Made by a program: the position numbers and the translations under genes
In this document: positions 12,836-23,392 of the stretch, in pieces
How positions within the stretch are numbered: position 1 is the first letter of the stretch
How the letters are laid out: each line of letters opens with the position of its first letter
Notes under the pieces: model-generated
Databases searched by the model: none
What the model was told of the DNA's origin: nothing
What the model saw: the letters and a program-made list of their open reading frames with translations, nothing else
Origin: Clonostachys chloroleuca
Taxonomy: Eukaryota > Ascomycota > Sordariomycetes > Hypocreales > Bionectriaceae
Direction: 5' to 3'
Assembly: GCA_037952775.1 (NCBI GenBank)
Contig: JBANAY010000003.1
Span: 17,174,001 to 17,238,000, forward strand
DNA: 64,000 bases

Positions 12836-14307
12836 ATGGAGATCGACACCTCACCTGCGCAGGTGAAAGTCATCTTCACCACCACTGAACCAGATCTGCA
12901 ACTTCCAGAGTCTGGGCAGCAATTGCTTGTCCCCGGAGGTGAATAGCCTATGGAGACATGAGAAAATGGGACTAGATCTAACTCTTCACAGATATCAAGC
13001 GCTATGGCCTCTCACGCATTCTCAACTCCGAGTCGATGCTCAACACGAGCTCCCCCATCCCTCTAGATTTTCTCGCAAACGGAACCTTCCTCCGCACCAG
13101 CATTGAAGAATATCTCTCCGCCAATGGGCTTTCCTCGGAAACGACTCTGACTCTACAGTACGTGCGCAGTCTAATTCCCCCAGTCTACGAGGCGAGCTTT
13201 GAACATGACGACTGGGTTGGCGACGTCGACGTGCTTTCTTCTACATCGCCTGCTGGTCTGGGCGCCTCCGTCAACGACAGGATTGCGAGTGCTTCATACG
13301 ATGGCTTGGTGAGGGTATGGAACCCCTCCGGCGAGACAATCGCCACGTCGGCAGCTGGTCGCGGCGGCGGACACACTCTCCGTCTCGACGCAGTCAAGTG
13401 GCTCTCACCAAAGCAGATCGCCTCCGCCGGCCTGGACCGCAAGGTCGTCATCTGGGACTACACCGAGTCGAGCGATGGGTTCTCAGGATCCTTGAAGCCG
13501 AACATGGAACTTTGGGGCCACGAGAAGGCCATCAACTCCCTCGCGGTGAACGGCTCTACTGGCCGGATTCTCACCGCTTCATCGGATGGGCGCATTGGCT
13601 TGTGGTCATCCTCCAAGAAGACGGCTCCCCAGGCCGACCCCGAAACCCTGCCGTCGGCTCACAGCAGCAAGAAGACGAAGCTCTCCAGCGCCGCAAACAC
13701 CGCACAGCGTGGCCCGCTGGCCATGATCGCGGCGCACGACGAGCCAGTCACGGCGGCCGTCTTCCATCCCAACGACAGTACGGTGGCTTACAGTGCCTCT
13801 AAGGACCACACGGTTAAGACGATTGACTTGACCACTTCGCGCGAAGTGTCTCGACTGACCACATTACATCCCATTCTCTCTGCTATTGCCTTGCCCGGTT
13901 CCTTAATCGCCGCTGGTTCATCAGCCAGGCACATTACCCTGCTGGACCCCAGGGAGTCTGCCAAGTCGACAGTTGTGATGACCCTCAGGGGCCACGTCAA
14001 CATGGTGTCGTCCTTGGCACCATCTCCCGATAATGACTACTCGCTAGTATCAGGTTCATACGACAGCACCTGTCGGGTATGGGATCTTAGAAGCGTGCGC
14101 CACAGTGCACTGGAGGAAGGTGGCGGTAGTGTAAGCGAGCCGGTTTACACCATCGGCCGAGAGTGGCTGAAAGAGAAGAAACTCCCTGCCGCTGGTGATG
14201 GTGCCAAGGTACTGGGTGTTGCTTGGGACACCACATGGGGCATTGTCAGTGGTGGCGAGGATAAAAAGGTACAGATCAACAGAGGGAGAGGTTTATTTGC
14301 TTCTTAG
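12836..14307 (+). CDS. YTM1: Ribosome biogenesis protein Ytm1 (WD40, NLE domain)
   Basis: Part of the Nop7-Erb1-Ytm1 (PeBoW) complex, which acts in the nucleolus on 27S pre-rRNA maturation. Two exons, 12836-12938 and 12992-14307, encode 472 residues. The N-terminal NLE/ubiquitin-like domain (VKVIFTTTEPDLQLP, then YGLSRILNSE and PLDFLANGTFLRTSIEEYL) is what the Rea1/Mdn1 MIDAS domain binds in yeast. About seven WD40 repeats follow, with recognisable units such as ASYDGLVRVW, ASAGLDRKVVIWDY, SGSYDSTCRVWDL and SGGEDKKVQINRG. The 53-nt intron has a weak-looking GTGAAT donor but joins the NLE domain in frame. The gene is tail-to-tail with the exonuclease, whose stop is only 150 bases away. Confidence 0.95.
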
Positions 14308-14456
14308 AGGGTAGATATTTTGAAAGAAAAAGATCACATCATGTATGATGAAATCCATGCTAGACGGCGCTAAAGGGTATCGCTTTTCTATATATATAAG
14401 AAATGACAGCAGTTTCAATGCAAATGCTCTCTCATCTTTCCAAAAAGGTTTCCGAG

Positions 14457-16249
14457 CTATAAATCGGATGGTGCAGTCTTGCAAGCGTCGACAACCCTGC
14501 GATACTTGGCCAATCCCATAACAGCAGGAGGAAGAGTAGAGATGATCTCTTTCCTCATTCTCTCCGTACTGAATGGAAGTCTTTCAGTGGCGACAGCGCC
14601 TAGAATGTATCCTGTTACGGTGTTGAGTTTGAGTGGAGGGTCTCTCATTATCTGTGCAATCTTCTCCGGGTTCAAGCTCTCATTGTCATACCAGATGTAG
14701 TATGCTCGAAGAAAAGATGGGCCAACTTGGACTGCTGTACGCTTGGAACGACGATACTGGTTCAATCGTAGTTCGGCTGCCTGTATTCGAGAATCAATCT
14801 GTTTCACTGGGGGCGAGCGTTTCGGTGTTGGAGGGGCCAGGTTGGTCTGAACCGACGCATCATTGGTTCCAACAGACTTGGGTACGTGTTCCTCCTTCAA
14901 CTTCTTGGCTGCTTCCCCGGCAGGAGAACGTTCTTCGTCCTCTTGTCCCGGTTCCGCCGGGTCAGAAGTGGACGGAGTCGCTTTTCCTTCTGACTCCACC
15001 CCATCAGAGGTTGATGCTTTTACTTCTTTTTCCTGCTCAACCTCGTCCACTTTCGTTGCAAGCTGCAAAGGTAGTTCTAATTCAGCATGGTGTGGGCGAG
15101 GGGGGACTGGGTCAAGTTGAAGCCTCTGCTCTTCCATAACGTGGTATAATTGGACGGCGGCGTAAGCGTCTGAAGCCGCATCTACTGCTTGTCAGCCAAG
15201 ATGGAACAGACCGAGCTTGCCATATTAGACAGAGTATACCTACACTTTATCTGGCGCTCCTTTAGAGCGACGCTCCAATCACTGGATCGCACGTTGTCAC
15301 CTTTGAAGATTGGCAGGTGTAAAAACTCGCCCACCTGAGTTGCCATGCTCACAACAGTCTTATTTAACTTTGGGGGATGCAGCTCCTGTGAATACTTGAC
15401 CACTTTATAGAGATGACTGAGCTCGAAGATCCCCCGAGTTTCTACCCCGAGGAACTTCTTCAGCCTTGTACAGTCACCCCGAATATTAACGCCAGCTTTG
15501 CTGACATTCGGATCCTCCATGATTTTTCGAAACGTCGGCGCAACAAAATCATCCTTTGGAAACAAGGCGATGTGGAAAAGTCCGATATGACTCTCGCTTG
15601 CAAGCTGTATTAGGGCGACATTGCTGCGCACCCCTGCTGTTTTAGTTGCCCACGCTTGCCACTCCATATCAAACCCCAATAAGCTCTCGCCTAGAAAATA
15701 ACTCTGGCAGGTGGTTTCCATTGTTTGTTTTGACCGGCAGTAATGGACCTTGACGTTTACCTTGGTCCCGTAATTCTTGGTCCCGTCATTCTTGATCCCG
15801 TCATTCTTGACCCCGTCATCCTTGGTCATGTTGTACATCGTGTGGGACCAGAATGACTCCGGTGACCCTTCTTTGGCGTCTCGGGCTTTGTAAAAGAGTT
15901 CTGGGGAGATCTTGTATGGGAGCGAAGTCGAAGGAGGACCAAATATCTTGGTGGGAGCTACATCCTCGACAGCAGGAGAGTCGCCATCAACGACAGAAAG
16001 CGGACTATGTGCATCATGCTCGATCGGTTCTAGACTCAGAATCGGGCTAGCGATTTCCAGCCCGGCCGCGGAATCGGAAGTGTCGCTGTGCTTATTATTG
16101 CCTTCACACTTTATGGCTAGGTCTTCGTCGGTAATGGTCAGGTTCTCGACGTAGCGGGATACATTGAGTATTGGGTACAGCGGGGTCTTAGTTTCAGGAC
16201 CTGAGGAGAAGCGAATGCCAACACTTGGATTCCATAAGTGATGGTTCAT
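14457..16249 (-). CDS. DEDDy-type 3'-5' exonuclease domain protein (WRN-exonuclease-like)
   Basis: Predicted RNase D/WRN-exonuclease-fold nuclease. Two exons, 16249-15244 and 15181-14457, give 576 residues from the first ATG (MNHHLWNP). All three exonuclease motifs are present: Exo I DME at about 194-196 (LLGFDMEW), Exo II N...D at about 255 and 259 (GVNIRGD), and Exo III Y...D at about 336-340 (YAASD). Exo III is built across the splice junction, which confirms the 62-nt intron. After the fold comes DPVPPRPHHAELELP, then a Glu/Lys/Ser-rich linker and a basic C-terminal segment (LNQYRRSKRTAVQ). There is no helicase domain. A five-residue repeat (K-N-D-G-x) lies at about 141-163. The frame stays open another 34 codons upstream without an ATG, and CTAAC...ATAG (to 16281) looks like an acceptor, so a short 5' exon may be missing. 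The substrate is unknown. Confidence 0.88.
15761..15826 (-). repeat. Coding 15-bp minisatellite in the exonuclease gene
   Basis: Four tandem 15-bp units (plus-strand form CTTGGTCCCGTCATT, with a few substitutions) and a partial fifth encode the pentapeptide series KDDGV-KNDGI-KNDGT-KNYGT. The unit is a multiple of three, so copy-number change keeps the frame. It lies just before the nuclease fold. Confidence 0.9.
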
Positions 16250-16822
16250 TTTGTAACGGAGGGCTCGGTTCAAATATTTCCTATATTTGGGAGTTAGAGA
16301 TACAAAAGCGGGTGTATGAAATGAGGGGGGCACAACGACACGGTCAAGCAAGGTTCAAAGCATCAGCAAGAGTAGCAACGTGTACACACCAAACCTACTG
16401 TAAGTAGTGTGAGGGATGTGAGAGCGATGAATAACGCATTATCGGAGCACACAATCCACCATAGCCAATAGACATGGCGGGTGCGAAAGAAGCTCCCACC
16501 GTCCTGCATGCAACCATTCGCACATGAAGAGGGGCCGCTCCTCATGAATAACAAGCGATTTCTATCGTGATTGGGACTGGATGTGCTTAGTCATTGTCGC
16601 GACCGCACGTGCTGTCGTGTTAAGTGGATGGTGGGTCGAAAGGCGCTGAGCAGGCTTCTCCCACAGAGGGGCAGCGTCGAAATATACTGGGTAGTGAGAG
16701 GCCTGACTTAAGGCCATTCAACATCACCATCACGGCTTTACACACAAAACCTTTTCCAGAACTCAAACACCAAGGTCCTTGGAGAATTAAGCCACTCAGT
16801 CAAATCAAGGCTATTCCACACA
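16250..16822. other. Divergent promoter between the exonuclease gene and LSM5
   Basis: About 570 bases between two outward-facing starts. It contains a CACGTG hexamer (16606-16611) and an ATTGG (reverse CCAAT) at about 16570-16574. The exonuclease's open upstream codons occupy the left 100 bases. No other gene is seen. Confidence 0.5.
16606..16611. promoter_or_regulatory. CACGTG E-box in a divergent promoter
   Basis: A palindromic bHLH-type site about 210 bases upstream of the LSM5 ATG. A reverse CCAAT box lies about 35 bases away. Binding is inferred from the motif alone. Confidence 0.3.
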
Positions 16823-17361
16823 ATGGCGTCTCAGTTGCTACCCCTCGGTGAGTTTGCCTTGACCTCATTTAACTTCTTCCAATCAGTGAGACGCAAACGT
16901 TAACATGTGAGTAGAGCTTATTGACAAATGTGTCGGGTCAAGGATTTGGGTCATTATGAAGGGCGACAAGGGTCCGAGCTGTTCTCATGGATATCATGTG
17001 CAGTACTGACATGAGATTACAGAATTCAGCGGCACTCTCCTCGGGTTCGACGACTACGTCAGTATGTGCTACCTATTCCTTCCAGCTCGTGAGCGCTATT
17101 CTAATTTGGCATCAAGACATGGTTTTGGAGGACGTGACAGAGTTGTAAGAGACCACTTCTTGCACTACAGGTATCCTACGATCTGATTTTAACAATTCAC
17201 TCAGTGACTACTCGGGCAATCACACCAAGCTCCCCAAGATTCTCTTAAACGGAAACAATATCTGCATGGTATATTTGCCCAGCTATCCATGATGAGTTTG
17301 TCTGGCTAATGCATTTTTACAGCTGATTCCCGGTGGCGAAGGCCCTGAAGGAGCAGCATGA
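16823..17361 (+). CDS. LSM5: U6 snRNA-associated Sm-like protein LSm5
   Basis: Subunit of the Lsm1-7 (cytoplasmic mRNA decay) and Lsm2-8 (U6 snRNP) rings. Six exons are needed: 16823-16847, 16915-16971, 17023-17061, 17117-17144, 17205-17268 and 17323-17361, totalling 252 nt and 83 residues. The joined protein starts MASQLLPLELIDKCVGSRI. It contains the Sm1 segment (GTLLGFDDYVNMVLEDVTEF) and the Sm2 signature (ILLNGNNICMLIPGGEGPEG), matching LSm5 across its whole length. Introns are 67, 51, 55, 60 and 54 nt. Intron 2 uses a GTCCGA donor and intron 3 an AAG acceptor, both unusual, but frame and conservation require them. No single exon is long enough to stand out as an open frame. Confidence 0.93.
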
Positions 17362-17693
17362 TGGGTTGATTGATTGATTGGCATTTTGTCCTGGAAGCGG
17401 TCCCCAAAATACGAATCCTACCATAAAAAAAATACAAAAAGGAGCTTCAATATTAATGATTCACTACTACCCAAGCATCCCATACGTCCTGGTCAATTTT
17501 CGCTTTTGAACATGACGCACCATTTACCCACTGGCCCGGAAAGGGTCACGAAGGAGACATCATGCTACTTGGGCATTGATCTGCTTGCATGGCTTTGAAC
17601 ACGAAAGTAAGATTCCAAGGATATATTCATATTATCCATAGCCTAAATTACTTAACGCCGATAAGTAGGACAAGTTAGGGCTCTTGCAACGCT
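17362..17693. other. Convergent 3' region of LSM5 and RPB11
   Basis: About 330 bases holding the two 3' ends. It is A/T-rich with no coding sequence. No polyadenylation signal stands out with confidence. Confidence 0.5.
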
Positions 17694-18565
17694 TTACTGC
17701 CCGTTTGCCTGCATGTTCCCCTGCTCTCCTGTGTTGGTGATACGTCTCAACTCCCACTCTCGTGTGAACTCTTGATGCAACATCTCGAGTTGGTTGATGA
17801 GTTTTTCACAGACTGATGTGAATACGTCACGTGGTGAAACTGTTCCATCCGTTTGCACTCGTATGAAGAGCTCCGGCACGTTGGGGTGCGCGACTACGCA
17901 TGTGAGTGGCGGAAATGGGAAATGCTCGGTTTGGGGATAACTCACTTTTGTAGCCAGCCATCATTACATTAGGATGAGCCTTAAGGTGCTCAGAGAGGAG
18001 GTTACCTAAGGTATGATCCTCTTTCTTGAGAACAAAATCGGACGTGTTGGCCATCCCTAGACAGACAGTCAACACCAGGGAGCACAAGGGAGTTGTAGAG
18101 AGATATTTTACCAGAATATACATTTTCCTCAATCTTTTTCTCGCCTTCACCGAGCAAGAACAGCTCGAAACTAAGGAATGGTTAGCAATGTTCAAGTGAT
18201 GGTAAGGTGGCAAGTCCAACGGGTCATCTTGTATATTGTGGTGCTTCTGGTTACAGCCCGCCATGTTGCCAGTTTTAAGACAAAAATGTGTAGGTAGCTT
18301 GAGGAAAACGGACAAATCCACATAAGGGGAATAGTATTTTGGTGATTACAGGTACTGAATAGGATGGCCACATGGCTTATATGAAATGGAAACGACAGAG
18401 GGAATAGTCTTGGGGGTGAGAGTTGGTTGAGGCCAATCTGAGATTCTCCGCCGCTTGGCGCCAGACATGAGAGAATGTAGGCCTCATGGTGAATGGAAGC
18501 AATCAACCTCAACCAAAGCACCCTGACTGAACAAATCAAACTACTTACCGATCGGGCGCGTTCAT
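17694..18565 (-). CDS. RPB11: DNA-directed RNA polymerase II subunit Rpb11
   Basis: Alpha-like assembly subunit that pairs with Rpb3 in RNA polymerase II. Four exons on the minus strand: 18565-18549, 18170-18112, 18056-17946 and 17893-17694, giving 128 residues. The protein begins MNAPDRFELFLLGEGEKKI, carries the invariant KEDHTLGN motif of the Rpb11/AC19 dimerisation domain, and continues HPNVPELFIRVQT. The C-terminal helix (CEKLINQLEMLHQEF) is typical. FELF and HPNVPELFIRVQT identify Rpb11 rather than AC19. Exon 1 is only 17 nt and is followed by a 378-nt intron, far longer than the other two (55 and 52 nt). The last intron (GTGAGT...GCGTAG) has no in-frame stop, so an unspliced frame also stays open there. 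Divergent from the methyltransferase gene. Confidence 0.94.
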
Positions 18566-19033
18566 GATTGCAGCTGGAGGAAAGAGGCTGACGTGGGCGA
18601 ATGAAGGTGGCAAGAACGAGCAACGCTGAAGTGTTTGGCAAGCAAGCAAGAAAGAAAAGATAGAACCCCCAGGAAGTACTAAGATGAAAATAAATGGCTA
18701 AGTTTGAAACGAGGAAGGCGATGAATATCGGAGAGGGAAGTCGCCTGTGGTGGACCCTCAGACAAAAGAATCAATCGAACAAGGCTCACCACCAAATTCG
18801 CAGCGCAGGTCGGTCTTCGCGCCTGAATTAAGGGTGGCCCCTGCAGTCTAGGTTCAGCCTTGGGCGCGAAAAAACTTAGCGGTCGGCGCTCCACAAGTAC
18901 CATCCTATCATTCCGGGCAGCAGGGACTATGTATTTCTGATAGTGAAAAACCTACAAATAATGGCTTACGGAACGAGCGCCCTTCTTCACCTCAAGACAA
19001 TATGCTCCCAAACAGCCTGTGCAACGCAAGTCA
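18566..19033. other. Shared divergent promoter of RPB11 and the MTQ1-like gene
   Basis: About 470 bases between two outward-facing starts. No coding sequence or strong known site was picked out by eye. Confidence 0.5.
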
Positions 19034-20101
19034 ATGCCGCGAATAGCCCCCCAGCTAATTCGTAGCGCTTTGGGTCATTCGCCTGAACTTGCCGCTCTGC
19101 TACCAGCATGCCGGGATTTAAACTCAGCCTTCAACGAGCTTCGATGGATTCGCGAGCACGTCGCCAAAACAGTCAGGCTCAATCGCAAAAGACACCTTGA
19201 GAGACTGTGCCAGAAGAGGGGGCGAGGTGTTCCCCTTCAGTATCTACTTGGCACGCAGCCGTTTGGGTCCCTGGATATCAAATGCAAACCAGGAGTTTTG
19301 ATACCTCGCCCAGAGACTGAGGCATACGTATGCTATCTCCAAGAGCTTCTAGAGTCGGGGGAATTGCTAGGACAAAAGCTCTCCGAGCTGGGCAATCTTC
19401 GCATCATCGACTTCTGCACGGGGACTGGATGCATTCCCTTGCAATTATTTTCCACTCTTCAACGATCAGTTCGATCCCTTGAAGTATGCGGCGTAGACAT
19501 ATCACCGGTAGCTCTCGAGCTTGCCAAGGAGAATGCGAGGTACAATGTGGCACGGGGATGCATGGCTTCATCGAATGACAAGCAAGCGCTATCCTTTCAG
19601 AAAGCCGACATATTTCGTGACACGGATATGCAACAGTTCACTGGACTGCCGTGGGATATCATGATCTCTAACCCCCCGTATATCTCTAGAAATGTCTGGA
19701 ATTACGGCCGGGGACAAATGGGGTACTCTGCACGGAAGTATGAGCCTCGTCTTGCATTGGTCCCGGGAGATGGTATGCCTCCTGCTCCTGCCGGGTTACG
19801 ACATGAAGATATTTTTTACGCAAGACTACTGGATCTTGCCCAAACACTCCGTCCCAAAATCCTTCTTATGGAATTAGGAGATGAGAACCAAGCCCGACGA
19901 ATCGTTCAATTCTGTTTAAGCCATACATTTTGTACAAAGGCCCAGTTGACGGTATGGCGAGATTGGCCAGACATGGCTCCTGGATCTGACAAGACCACCG
20001 AGGAGTCTGACTTCACAATATTTTCAAATGACGGGAAGCGGATCACAATACCCGTTAAAGGCAGTGGCGATATTCGGTCCATTGTAATAAGAATTTTATA
20101 A
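19034..20101 (+). CDS. MTQ1: HemK/PrmC-type glutamine N5-methyltransferase (mitochondrial Mtq1-like)
   Basis: Methylates the glutamine of the GGQ motif in a class I peptide release factor, probably the mitochondrial one. A single exon of 355 residues starts at the ATG at 19034 (MPRIAPQL). It has the PrmC substrate-recognition motif GVLIPRPETE (about 87-96), SAM-binding motif I (DFCTGTGCIPL, about 126-135), the acidic motif GVDISPVALELA (about 153-164) and the catalytic NPPY (213-216, SNPPYISR). Length and the N-terminal helical domain fit Mtq1 rather than the shorter cytosolic Mtq2, which lacks that domain. Mitochondrial location is inferred from the family; no clear presequence is seen. Confidence 0.88.
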   Translation: MPRIAPQLIRSALGHSPELAALLPACRDLNSAFNELRWIREHVAKTVRLNRKRHLERLCQKRGRGVPLQYLLGTQPFGSLDIKCKPGVLIPRPETEAYVCYLQELLESGELLGQKLSELGNLRIIDFCTGTGCIPLQLFSTLQRSVRSLEVCGVDISPVALELAKENARYNVARGCMASSNDKQALSFQKADIFRDTDMQQFTGLPWDIMISNPPYISRNVWNYGRGQMGYSARKYEPRLALVPGDGMPPAPAGLRHEDIFYARLLDLAQTLRPKILLMELGDENQARRIVQFCLSHTFCTKAQLTVWRDWPDMAPGSDKTTEESDFTIFSNDGKRITIPVKGSGDIRSIVIRIL

Positions 20102-20590
20102 TACCTGTACCCGCCTATCCTTCTAGGTCGATCCCCAAAGCCAGCCAGAACCTCCCCCAATTTTCCAGAGGATCCTAATCATATGAAAATGATCAAAATA
20201 ACGCCTACACCTTCATTCAAAGTACTGGTCGAATTTTATCAACCGGGAATATCTAAGTTGCGGAGTTACACATCTAAGAGTTGTAGTCAAAGTCCGAGGT
20301 CCGAATGGTGCTGAACAAGCAAAGTCCCGCCTAGACCACGTGACACTGGAGATTTTCCACTCCAACGTCAAGCTTCGTTCCACCACTAGAGCATTCTGCA
20401 TGGTGTCATTCACTACGTGCGTTGGCGTCGCAATTCCCTCTCCCAACCTTTTGATGCTCTGCACCTAAAAACTTTCATGCGCAGAGTGTCAGCTCTTTCG
20501 ATCATACCTCATGACTGAGGTGGGTGCCAACGATTTGATTCTCCCTCCCTCCGACCGATCCGCCGTTCGCCTATAGCACCGCCGCCCACC
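20102..20590. other. Intergenic promoter of the m-AAA protease gene
   Basis: About 490 bases between two plus-strand genes. It contains CACGTG at 20337-20342 and a pyrimidine-rich leader just before the start at 20591. No gene is seen. Confidence 0.5.
20337..20342. promoter_or_regulatory. CACGTG E-box upstream of the m-AAA protease gene
   Basis: A palindromic hexamer about 250 bases before the ATG (context CCACGTGA), a bHLH-type site in fungi. The functional link is untested. Confidence 0.3.
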
Positions 20591-23392
20591 ATGTCCAGAT
20601 ACCTCCGCCAATCCAGCCAGTTGGCTCGCCTGTCCCGCCTCTCCCAGACTGCGCGAATCAGCAGGACATTGCGCCCTTCAATTGTCTCGCGGTCGACCCC
20701 ATTCGGAACGTTACCAGTGCGCGCGGATGCTCCGTGGCGATTGTATTCGACAAACTCGCCGAAACCTAACGATCCCAAGAACAGCCAGAACCAGAACTCC
20801 CCAGAAGACCAAAAACAAAATGCGGCGCCGAAGCCCACGATGCGCCTCCCGGAAGGGTGGATTCACTTATCAAAGTCAGAATTGGCTCAACTCGATGCCT
20901 TTATTCAACGGCTTCCTGAGGCGCAAAAGTCAAGTATCGAGGGTGTTCTAGAGGCGCTCCAACATACCGGAACACCCATGGAAACACGAGAACTTCTTAT
21001 TAAGATGAGAGAAGGCTCCGGCCGGCTCTCGATCATCGACAAGGGCCGGTTACTAAGAGCCGTTGTCGTCACCGCTTCCCGAGTAGCAGAGTGGCAAGCC
21101 CTTCAAGACAGCCAAGGGATGTTTAGGCCGAACTCGGATCTTGATCAGCAACAGAGGAGTGAAAAGGAGCAGTCTTCGAAGAATCAAGATTCAGAACAAG
21201 CCAGCGAGACCGAAGCTGGAAAGCAGTCCCAAGCTTCGCAACAACACTCAAACACAACTAGGCCAGGCCAGTCAAACCCTCAACCGTCGGGCGATGGCAA
21301 AGGTGGTGGAGGTGGTGGAGGGGGCAACGGAATACAGTGGAATGAAGCCGTGCAATCAACCGTTTTGATTCTACTGACTTTGTTCCTGTGGGACTACTTC
21401 ACCTCCGCTCCTGATAAGGAAATCACATGGCAGGAAATGAGGACGGCCTTCTTGGACAAGGGCCTGGTTCAGAAATTTGTCGTCATTAATGGTTCAAAGG
21501 TCCGCGTGGAGCTGCACCCTGAGGCACAAGAAGCGAACGGTGGTCGACATTACGCCGCCTCAATCGGTTCAGTTGAAAGCTTCGAAAGAAATCTCGACCA
21601 GGCTCAGGCAGAACTCGGCATTCCCTCGTCCCAAAGGATACCTGTGAGCTACGAGTCCGGTGGCAGCACATTGGGCAATCTCTTCCTGGCCTTTGGGCCA
21701 ACTCTCCTGTTCATTGGTTTGATCATCTACACTCAGCGATCAATGGGTGGACGAGCTGGTGGCAGCGGTGGCGTCTTCAGCTTTGGCAAGAGCAAGGCCA
21801 AGAAATTCAATGCAGAGAGCGATGTGAAGGTCAAATTCACAGACGTCGCAGGATTGGAAGAAGCCAAGGTTGAAATCATGGAATTCGTGAGTTTCCTCAA
21901 GCAGCCAGAGAAATTCGAGAAGCTAGGTGCCAAGATTCCTCGTGGTGCCATCCTGGCTGGGCCTCCTGGAACCGGTAAGACTCTTCTTGCCAAGGCTACT
22001 GCAGGAGAGTCAGGCGTGCCCTTCTTCAGCGTCAGCGGTTCCGAATTTGTAGAAATGTTTGTTGGTGTCGGTCCATCTCGTGTACGAGACCTCTTCGCGG
22101 AGGGAAGGAAGAACGCTCCTTGCATTATCTTCATTGACGAAATCGATGCCATTGGACGCGCGAGACAGGAGAGTGGTCGTGGTTTCGGAGGCAATGATGA
22201 ACGAGAAGCTACACTCAACCAGATTCTCACAGAAATGGATGGTTTCAATACTCGGGAGCAGGTTGTGGTTCTAGCCGGTACCAACCGTGCTGACGTCTTG
22301 GACAAGGCGCTGATGCGTCCAGGTCGTTTTGACAGGCACATTTACATTGACCGCCCTACAATGAAGGGTCGAAAGGAAATCTTCGAGGTATACCTGAAGA
22401 AGATTGTTACGAACGAAGATCACGAGCAACTTATTGGTCGCCTCGCTACTCTAACCCCTGGATTCTCCGGAGCTGACATCTCGAATGTCGTCAATGAAGC
22501 TGCCCTAATTGGTAAGTGACAATCTTTTTTACTTTTCACACTGGCCTTGACGGTGATTATCATGAGCGAAACCTAAATTTTTGTAGCCGCGCGAGCCAAC
22601 GCCGATGAGGTTAAGATGAAGCATTTTGAGCAGGCAATCGAGCGTGTCATTGGTGGCTTGGAACGCAAGTCACTTGTTCTGAAGCCCGAGGAGAAGAAGA
22701 CTGTGGCTTACCACGAAGCTGGCCACGCCATTTGCGGATGGTTCTTGGAACATGCCGACCCTCTCCTTAAGGTGTCGATTATTCCACGTGGCCAAGGAGC
22801 CCTTGGCTATGCTCAGTACCTACCCCAGGATGCTTATCTTATGAATGTCAACCAACTCATGGACCGCATGGCTATGACGATGGGTGGCCGAGTGTCAGAG
22901 GAGCTTCACTTCCCGACAGTGACTACTGGCGCAAGTGATGACTTCAAGAAGGTGTCCCAGATGGCGCGAAACATGGTTACGCAGTGGGGAATGTCAGAGA
23001 AGGTTGGGCCGGTCCATTTTGAGAACGATCCCAACCGCATGGTCAAGCCATTCGCCGAGTCCACTGCCCAGCAAATAGACCAAGAAGTCCATCGCATTGT
23101 CGAGGAGGCTTACAAGCGGTGCCGTGATCTGCTCACGGAGAAGAAGAAGGAGGTCGGACTGATCGCAGAAGAGCTCTTGAAGAAGGAAGTGCTGGTCCGG
23201 GACGACATGGTACGGATCCTCGGCAAGCGACCTTGGGGAGAGTATGAAGACTTCGAGAAGTACTTTAGCGGCGGGCCAGACAGTCCCCAACCACCTCCTC
23301 CTCGGGGCGAGGAAACTGATACACCTCAGGAGCCTCCTGCCCCAGCACCAGCTACGCAACAGCTGTCATCGGATGAAGTTGCAAGCAGGTGA
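20591..23392 (+). CDS. Mitochondrial inner-membrane m-AAA protease subunit (Afg3/Yta12 type)
   Basis: ATP-dependent zinc metalloprotease that degrades misfolded inner-membrane proteins and processes matrix proteins such as MrpL32. Exons 20591-22511 and 22587-23392 (75-nt intron) encode 908 residues. An Arg/Ser-rich presequence with no acidic residues opens the protein ([17 protein letters not shown]). A Gln/Ser-rich spacer and a poly-Gly run follow. Two membrane segments lie at about 253-271 and 361-381 and flank the intermembrane FtsH-ext domain. Then come Walker A GPPGTGKT (457-464), Walker B IIFIDE (512-517), the second region of homology with RPGRFDR, and the zinc site HEAGH (683-687). 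The splice junction falls in EAALIAARA. The [12 protein letters not shown] pore loop is intact. The text resembles AFG3L2 more than paraplegin; Afg3 versus Yta12 cannot be settled here. Confidence 0.95.
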
